Shown here: positions 22,945-27,606 of the stretch, in pieces
Numbering within the stretch: the stretch's first letter is position 1
How the letters are laid out: each line of letters starts with the position of its first letter
Origin: Zhengella sp041738295
GTDB lineage: Bacteria > Pseudomonadota > Alphaproteobacteria > Rhizobiales > Rhizobiaceae
Reading direction: 5' to 3'
Length of the DNA stretch: 27,606 nt
Assembly (NCBI GenBank): GCA_041738295.1
Contig: JBGSQC010000026.1
Span: forward strand, 1 to 27,606
Translations under genes and position numbers: made by a program
Notes under the pieces: model-generated
What the model saw: the letters and a program-made list of their open reading frames with translations, nothing else
Database searches by the model: none
Told to the model about the DNA's origin: nothing

Positions 22945-24510
22945 TTAGTCGAGGCGGCCCATCAGCCGGTCGATGGGGGCGTAATCATCAGTGAGCACGG
23001 GCGGCTCGGTCCGGAGCAGCAGGGCATCCACGATGCCGGACGACAACAGGCCGAACTGGACGGATTCCGGTGCCGGGGTGGTGATACGGGCCGTTTCCGT
23101 ATCACTTTGGCCTGCCAGAACGATGAAGGTGACGCGCTCGCCATCTTCGGGTCTTTTCGTCTCGGCCCAAATTTCCACAACCGGGAAGACAGAACGCAGG
23201 GTCTGCGTGATGGCACCGAGCGCGCGAAGGCGCCCGACATGGTCCACGACGTTCATCACGTAGATGCCGTCGTCCGTCAGCCGGCTGCGCACCAGTTGAA
23301 AGAATTCCTGCGTGACCAGATGGGCGGGCACGGCGATATCGGTGAAGGCGTCGCCGACGATCACGTCATAGCGGCGCGGATCGGAGTTCAGAGCGAGGCG
23401 GGCATCAATCGGCAGGACGCGTGCCGCCGAAGGATCGAACCAGAACCGGTCGATGGCGATCCGCGTCACCGCAGGGTCGATCTCGGCCACGGTCATGTCG
23501 CTGGAAACACCGGCAGCGGCAAAGCCGCGCGGCACAGTGAAGGATCCCCCGCCGATGAAGAAGGCGGAAAAGTCGCGGGCCGAAAAGCGGGCCATGGGAA
23601 GGGCGGCGAGCATGCCGGCATGGCCGGTCATCATCCTGGACGGCGTATCGCGGGCCGCGCCGCCATGGGCCAGATGATCCAGCACCATGAGATTGGCCGT
23701 TTCACCGGCATCAGCCGTGACATCGATGACCCGGATACAGAAATAGTCGCTTTCCCGCGTGCAGGGGTCCGGCAAGGCCAGCGCGCCAGCGGCCGGAAAC
23801 AAGGGCAGGATCAGGCCTGCGATCATCAAGGGGAGGCTTTGCAAGGGAAGGCTTGGCGCTGCACTGCGCCCCGCCAGCGCGAAGGTGATCGCGGCGAGGA
23901 GGGCGTAAAGCGCCGTGACAACGGCCAGAGTTGCCGTTGAGCCAAGCCAGGAAATGAACAGGAAGCCTGCGGCCAGGGTTCCGCCGATGGCACCGAGCGC
24001 ACCGGCTGCAAACATGGCACCGAGCGCCTTGCCCGAGCGTGCCGGATCTGCCTTGACGGCGACCTGGGCCAGCACGGGTGCCGGAATCCCGGCAAAGAAC
24101 GAGGGCAGGAAGAAGGCCAGCATGGACAGCGCCACAATGGAAGCAACGGGGTGGCCGAGGCCTTCGATCACGGGCGTTGCGAACCAGCGCAGCAGGAACA
24201 CGGCCGCGCTGGTCGAGAGGGCTGCACCGGCAAGTGCCCAGGCCGTCAGCAGCAAGGCACGCGGCACCGGCTTGCCCGCTATCAATCCGCCGGCCCAATG
24301 CCCGGCCGAGAAACCGGCGAGCACAACGGCGATGATCGAGGTCCAAGTGTAAAGTGACATGCCCAGCCATGGCGCGAGCATGCGCCCGGCAACAATCTCC
24401 ACCACAAGGCTCGCGGCCGAGACCACAGCCTGCACGGTCACCAGCAGCCAGACCGGTACCGTGCTGGATGTGCCCATCGGGCTGCCGGTGCCGGCCATCG
24501 CATTTGTCAT
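22945..24510 (-). CDS. Fused membrane/spermidine synthase-like protein
   Basis: The 521-residue protein has about seven or eight hydrophobic segments in its first 250 residues (starting VWLLVTVQAVVSAASLVVEIVAG). After these comes a soluble Rossmann-type domain of the spermidine synthase class: IGGGSFTVPRGF, VAEIDPAV (acidic ligand for the donor), a DAR in place of the usual DGR, YDVIVGDAF and DDGIYVMNVVD. A CTRESDYFCIRV segment with two cysteines sits at the junction. This matches the family annotated as fused MFS/spermidine synthase. True aminopropyl transfer has not been shown for such fusions as far as I know, so the substrate is open. The start is divergent from the cation transporter. 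Confidence 0.85.
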   Translation of the reverse strand: MTNAMAGTGSPMGTSSTVPVWLLVTVQAVVSAASLVVEIVAGRMLAPWLGMSLYTWTSIIAVVLAGFSAGHWAGGLIAGKPVPRALLLTAWALAGAALSTSAAVFLLRWFATPVIEGLGHPVASIVALSMLAFFLPSFFAGIPAPVLAQVAVKADPARSGKALGAMFAAGALGAIGGTLAAGFLFISWLGSTATLAVVTALYALLAAITFALAGRSAAPSLPLQSLPLMIAGLILPLFPAAGALALPDPCTRESDYFCIRVIDVTADAGETANLMVLDHLAHGGAARDTPSRMMTGHAGMLAALPMARFSARDFSAFFIGGGSFTVPRGFAAAGVSSDMTVAEIDPAVTRIAIDRFWFDPSAARVLPIDARLALNSDPRRYDVIVGDAFTDIAVPAHLVTQEFFQLVRSRLTDDGIYVMNVVDHVGRLRALGAITQTLRSVFPVVEIWAETKRPEDGERVTFIVLAGQSDTETARITTPAPESVQFGLLSSGIVDALLLRTEPPVLTDDYAPIDRLMGRLD

Positions 24511-24601
24511 GGGGTGTGTTCCAGAAGGGTTGATCTGGCGACCCTAGTCGTCCAAGGAATGCATCGGCAAGCCCCAAACTGGTTCCACCCTGCTTGCGGA
24601 G

Positions 24602-25513
24602 ATGACCGTGACCGGCTCGAATTTGTTCATACGCCGCCTCGCCCTGGCATCCATTGCGGTGGCCTTCGCGGTGATGGGGCTGAAGTTTGTCGCCTGGCGG
24701 CTGACCGGCGCGGTGGCGCTCTATTCCGATGCGCTGGAATCCATCGTCAATGTGGTTGCGTCCGTCGCCGCCTTCATGGCGATCCGCTGGGCGCAGATTC
24801 CGGCCGACGTCGAGCATCCCTTCGGGCACCACAAGGCGGAGTATTTCTCCGCGGTGTTGGAAGGCATCCTGATTGCCATTGCCGCGCTGCTGATCATTCA
24901 CGAGGCTGCCAACAAGCTCATCGAAGGGGTGAGTGCGATGGAGAACCCGGCGCAGGGCCTTGCGGTCAATCTAGGCGCCACCGCCATCAACGGCTTCTGG
25001 GCCTGGCTGCTGCTGAAGACCGGGCGTGAGGCGAAGTCGCCGGCGCTTTCCGCCGACGGAAAGCACATCCTGTCGGATGTGGTCACTTCGCTTGGCGTCT
25101 TCATCGGTCTCGTCGCTGCATTGCTGACCGGCTGGCTATGGCTTGATCCGGCGCTCGCCATCCTTGTTGCACTCAACATCCTGCGCGAAGGCTGGCATGT
25201 GATTTCGGAATCCATCGACGCGCTGATGGACCGCGCAGCGCCGGAGCTCGTGTCGAGAGCCATCGACCAGACCATTCTCGACAATGCGCAGGGTGCCATC
25301 GAGGTGCATGATATCCGCACACGCGTGGCGGGGCCTGCCACCTTCATCGAGTTTCACCTGATCGTGGATGCCGCCATGACGGTGGACCAGTCGCATGTCA
25401 TCTGTGACCGGCTGGAGCATGCGCTGCGCGAGCAAGTGCCGGGCGCGCGCATCTCCATCCATGTCGAACCGGATCACAAGGCCAAGGATGAGGGGCTGGT
25501 GATCGCCGGGTAA
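24602..25513 (+). CDS. Cation diffusion facilitator family transporter
   Basis: This 303-residue inner-membrane exporter of divalent metal ions is driven by proton exchange. Six membrane segments and a cytoplasmic C-terminal domain (DIRTRVAGPATFIEFHLIVD ... SIHVEPD) are in the standard order. The TM5 metal motif is HILSD (H and D present). The TM2 motif is SDALES, where the second Asp of classical DxxxD members is Ser, as in a widespread subfamily of uncertain metal preference. HPFGHHKAEYFS is the conserved loop between TM2 and TM3. GCGGAG precedes the ATG. It is divergent from the spermidine synthase-like gene with a 91-base gap. Confidence 0.92.
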   Translation: MTVTGSNLFIRRLALASIAVAFAVMGLKFVAWRLTGAVALYSDALESIVNVVASVAAFMAIRWAQIPADVEHPFGHHKAEYFSAVLEGILIAIAALLIIHEAANKLIEGVSAMENPAQGLAVNLGATAINGFWAWLLLKTGREAKSPALSADGKHILSDVVTSLGVFIGLVAALLTGWLWLDPALAILVALNILREGWHVISESIDALMDRAAPELVSRAIDQTILDNAQGAIEVHDIRTRVAGPATFIEFHLIVDAAMTVDQSHVICDRLEHALREQVPGARISIHVEPDHKAKDEGLVIAG

Positions 25514-25540
25514 GGGGCAACTGTAAACGCAGTGCGCTCA

Positions 25541-25731
25541 ATCCTTCCTCGCCCTTCGAAGCTCGCTGCGCTCGCACCTCAGGATGAGGAAGGATGGCCA
25601 AGGCCGGTCGTGTATGACAATGCCTTTTGCTGTGCTCTGTACGCCGCACGTCAGGAAAGCGTGACATCAATGCCGCGCATTGCACCCTCATCGTGAGGTG
25701 TGAGCGAAGCGAGCCTCGAAGGGCGAGGGTG
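25541..25731. repeat. Two inverted copies of a palindromic rhizobial intergenic repeat
   Basis: Copy one (25541-25595) is itself a hairpin closed by ATCCTTCCTC and GAGGAAGGAT and contains GCTCGCTGCGCTCGCACCTC. Copy two (25683-25731), closed by CACCCTC and GAGGGTG, is the same element in reverse orientation with several changes (GAGGTGTGAGCGAAGCGAGC). This unit is familiar from many rhizobial intergenic regions and is RIME-like. The 256-base gap between the CDF gene and the oxidoreductase holds nothing else that I can support. Two convergent hairpins may also help to end transcription from both sides. Confidence 0.75.
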
Positions 25732-25769
25732 AAGCCGTCTCCCATCAAGAGGGTGGCAAAAGCGCTGCG

Positions 25770-26402
25770 TCACCCGGCCATTGCGCCAAGCTGCTGCAGG
25801 ATCGAGCGGTAATTGACGACGCCTTGTGCACCGGTTACCAGATGCTTGCCGAGGAAAATGATCGACGGCACGCCGGAAATGCCGCGGGAGCGCCAGAAAT
25901 CCATGGCCGCCTGCAGCTCTTCGCGGTGGGCGTCCGATTCCAGCATGGCGCGCGCAGCCTGGCCATCCAGGCCGACCGATTCCGCCACATCGACCAGCAC
26001 CTCGATGTCCGAGACATTGCGGTTGTCGGTGAAATTGGCCTTCAGAAGGCCAAGCTTCATGGCGTGGCCCTTGCCGAACTGGTCGGCCCAGCCAATCAGG
26101 CGGTGGGCGTCAAAAGTGTTCCAGGTGCGGGTCTGGTCGTTGAAATCAAAGGTGAAGCCGACTTCAGCCCCCAATTCCGTGAGGCGGGTGCGCGCGGCGA
26201 CGGATTGCTCCGGTGTCTGGCCGTATTTTTTCGCCAGATGGTCGCGCAGGTTCTCGCCTTCCGGTCCGACATGGGCGTTGAGCTGGAAGGGATGCCAATG
26301 CACATCCAGTTCGACGCCTTCCGCGCGTGCTGCTTCGGCCAGCTGGTTGTAGCCGACCGCGCACCAAGGGCAGACGACATCAGAGACAATATCCACGCGC
26401 AT
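25770..26402 (-). CDS. DsbA-family oxidoreductase, FrnE type
   Basis: The protein has 210 residues from the ATG at 26402, with AGGAAA upstream; an in-frame extension beyond this is not needed. The active site CPWC is at 11-14 just after the first strand, in a thioredoxin fold with a large helical insertion (FDAHRLIGWADQFGKGHAMKLGLLKANF) and the cis-Pro loop GISGVPSIIF. This layout is that of FrnE/2-hydroxychromene isomerase-like DsbA proteins. There is no signal peptide, so it is cytosolic, unlike classical DsbA. FrnE homologues are linked to oxidative stress tolerance, but its client here is unknown. It is divergent from the leucine leader. Confidence 0.9.
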   Translation of the reverse strand: MRVDIVSDVVCPWCAVGYNQLAEAARAEGVELDVHWHPFQLNAHVGPEGENLRDHLAKKYGQTPEQSVAARTRLTELGAEVGFTFDFNDQTRTWNTFDAHRLIGWADQFGKGHAMKLGLLKANFTDNRNVSDIEVLVDVAESVGLDGQAARAMLESDAHREELQAAMDFWRSRGISGVPSIIFLGKHLVTGAQGVVNYRSILQQLGAMAG

Positions 26403-26508
26403 GGGCTTTTCCTTTCCGGCAATGACAGGCTCGTATCCTAGCGCGACGAGGGCTACGGCGAAACCGGGCAGACAGGCCCGGATGCGAAACGCAGTGTGCA
26501 TGCCCGGC

Positions 26509-26537
26509 TTGACGCTTCGGCTGCCTTGCCCCTATAA
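26509..26537 (+). promoter_or_regulatory. Promoter of the leu leader and leuA
   Basis: TTGACG (26509-26514) and CTATAA (26532-26537) are 17 bases apart, the best sigma-70-type promoter in the window. Transcription should start near 26544, at or next to the leader ATG (26545), so the leader RNA may be leaderless like trpL. Confidence 0.75.
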
Positions 26538-26544
26538 GGCTTTC

Positions 26545-26649
26545 ATGATGATCCGTCGCCCGGCCAACCGCCTGTTTTTTGCCTGCGCTTCCAGCGCCAC
26601 GGCAGCGCTTGGCCTTCTGCTTCTTAGCAGCGACCGTCGGGTCCGTTGA
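26545..26649 (+). CDS. leuL: Leucine-rich leader peptide of leuA
   Basis: This is a 34-codon peptide from ATG 26545 (or the second ATG at 26548) to TGA. Near its end it contains ALGLLLLSS, with Leu at five of six positions encoded by CTT and CTG, followed by a basic tail (DRRVR). It lies directly behind the promoter at 26509-26537 and 138 bases before leuA, in the position and form of an amino-acid attenuation peptide. Charged leucyl-tRNA would be the signal. The gene symbol is a functional label; the sequence itself was not recognised. Confidence 0.7.
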   Translation: MMIRRPANRLFFACASSATAALGLLLLSSDRRVR

Positions 26650-26692
26650 GGGGCACCCGGCGGCCGGTTTAGCCGCCTGGCGCTTGCTCCTC
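26648..26692 (+). promoter_or_regulatory. Hairpin overlapping the leu leader stop
   Basis: GAGGGGC / GCTCCTC (seven pairs, one wobble) encloses a second GC-rich stem, GGCGGC / GCCGCC, around CGGTTTA. It begins within the leader stop codon. There is no T-run after it, and the small GGGC-GAAAT-GCCC hairpin at 26722-26734 is followed only by CATT. It may therefore be an antiterminator or a Rho- or translation-linked element rather than a standard attenuator terminator. A second promoter-like pair, TTTACA (26712-26717) and CATTAG (26735-26740), lies downstream. Confidence 0.45.
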
Positions 26693-26787
26693 ACCCTTCA
26701 CCCAACAAAAGTTTACATTGCGGGCGAAATGCCCCATTAGACGCCGGACTTTTCGACCTGCTCGTCCGTGCGCCGGAGTTGACCAAG

Positions 26788-27606
26788 ATGACTGACCAGA
26801 CCGCTATCAGGCCGCACGGCATGCCCGACGCCTCCCTGAAATATCAGCCCTATCCGCAGATCGGCCTGACCGATCGAACCTGGCCGTCCAAGCGCATCGA
26901 AAAGGCACCGATCTGGTGCTCGGTCGACCTGCGCGACGGCAACCAGGCCCTCGTCGATCCGATGGGCCATGACCGCAAGGCCCGCATGTTCGCCCTGCTG
27001 CTCGACATGGGCTTCAAGGAAATCGAGATCGGCTTCCCGTCGGCCTCGCAGACCGATTTCGACTTTGCGCGCTGGTGCGTGGAGCAGGGCAATGTACCGG
27101 CGGAAGTCTCGCTGCAGGTGCTGGTGCAGTGCCGGCCTGAACTGATCACGCGGACGTTTGAATCGCTGGAAAGCGCGCATCGCCCCATCGTCCATTTCTA
27201 CAATTCCACCTCCGAATTGCAGCGCCGCGTGGTGTTTGAAAAGGATGTGCGCGGGATCAAGCAGATCGCCACCGATGCGGCCAAGATGATCACCGACATG
27301 GCGGCCAAGGCCGGCGGCGGATACCGCTTCCAGTATTCGCCGGAAAGCTTCACCGGCACCGAGCTGGAAGTGGCGCTGGAAATCTCCAACGCGGTGGCCG
27401 AGATCGTCCAGCCCACGGCTGACAACAAGCTCATCCTCAACCTGCCGGCAACGGTGGAAATGTCGACGCCCAACCTCTATGCCGACATGATCGAGTGGAT
27501 GTGCCGCAATCTCGACAACCGCGAGAACATCCTCGTTTCGCTGCACCCGCACAACGATCGCGGCACCGGCATTGCGGCGACCGAGCTCGGGCTGATGGCC
27601 GGCGCC
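26788..27606 (+). CDS. leuA: 2-isopropylmalate synthase, N-terminal part
   Basis: Only the first 273 codons are in the window and the frame is still open at the right edge. The start ATG follows CGGAG at nine bases. The enzyme condenses acetyl-CoA with 2-oxoisovalerate, the first step of leucine synthesis. The N-terminal extension ending KYQPYPQIGLTDRTWPSK marks the longer class of LeuA. Catalytic-barrel motifs are seen: WCSVDLRDGNQALVDP (metal Asp and catalytic Arg), IEIGFPSASQTDFDF and, near the edge, SLHPHNDRGTG with the metal-binding histidines. Regulation by the upstream leucine leader is likely. Confidence 0.95.
   Translation, partial: MTDQTAIRPHGMPDASLKYQPYPQIGLTDRTWPSKRIEKAPIWCSVDLRDGNQALVDPMGHDRKARMFALLLDMGFKEIEIGFPSASQTDFDFARWCVEQGNVPAEVSLQVLVQCRPELITRTFESLESAHRPIVHFYNSTSELQRRVVFEKDVRGIKQIATDAAKMITDMAAKAGGGYRFQYSPESFTGTELEVALEISNAVAEIVQPTADNKLILNLPATVEMSTPNLYADMIEWMCRNLDNRENILVSLHPHNDRGTGIAATELGLMAGA

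Noticed and set aside
1..27606. CRISPR arrays, tRNA or rRNA genes, insertion sequences
   Set aside because: No regularly spaced direct repeats, cloverleaf sequences or transposase genes were found by reading; only palindromic intergenic repeats were seen.

Overview
The window is ordinary-density chromosomal DNA of a GC-rich alphaproteobacterium, most likely of the Hyphomicrobiales (Rhizobium/Mesorhizobium/Phyllobacteriaceae type). The reasons are the fused anthranilate synthase TrpE(G) behind a short Trp leader peptide, the choline ABC transporter choXWV beside a BetI-type repressor, the fused MFS/spermidine-synthase protein, and rhizobial-style palindromic intergenic repeats. No rRNA, tRNA, CRISPR, IS element or phage gene was seen.

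Layout. 1-3158 (minus): start of a short-chain dehydrogenase, then the choline uptake operon choX-choW-choV. 3262-4533 (plus): a 32-bp palindromic operator, betI and thymidine kinase. 4555-5746: a small membrane protein (minus) and a periplasmic class I cytochrome c with a clear terminator. 5838-15101 (plus): five unusual genes that look like one uncharacterised operon: a coiled-coil protein, an unknown protein, an AAA+ ATPase, a second unknown protein and a DUF2333-like membrane protein. The operon carries a palindromic repeat at 8135-8287 and is split by a defence/addiction island at 10277-12690 (a possible PD-(D/E)XK nuclease-like protein, a higBA-type module and a phd/vapC module). Two of the five genes carry an in-frame TAG (7225-7227 and 13902-13904) with the reading frame continuing beyond.

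15211-19911: formate-tetrahydrofolate ligase, an atypical pyruvate-kinase-like protein without the C-terminal domain, and a DUF2254 membrane protein. 20018-22920: a candidate structured small RNA with a strong terminator, the trpL attenuator, trpE(G) and a closely coupled small cytochrome c. 22945-25513: the fused membrane/spermidine-synthase-like protein (minus) and a cation diffusion facilitator. 25541-27606: inverted copies of a palindromic repeat, a FrnE-type DsbA oxidoreductase (minus), a leucine-rich leader peptide behind a strong promoter, and the first 273 codons of leuA.

The best candidate for an undescribed system is the five-gene coiled-coil/AAA+/DUF2333 cluster, together with its two amber codons and the toxin-antitoxin island inside it. 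The best candidates for undescribed RNA biology are the structured RNA upstream of trpL and the leuA leader. All family assignments come from reading motifs by eye; no search was run.
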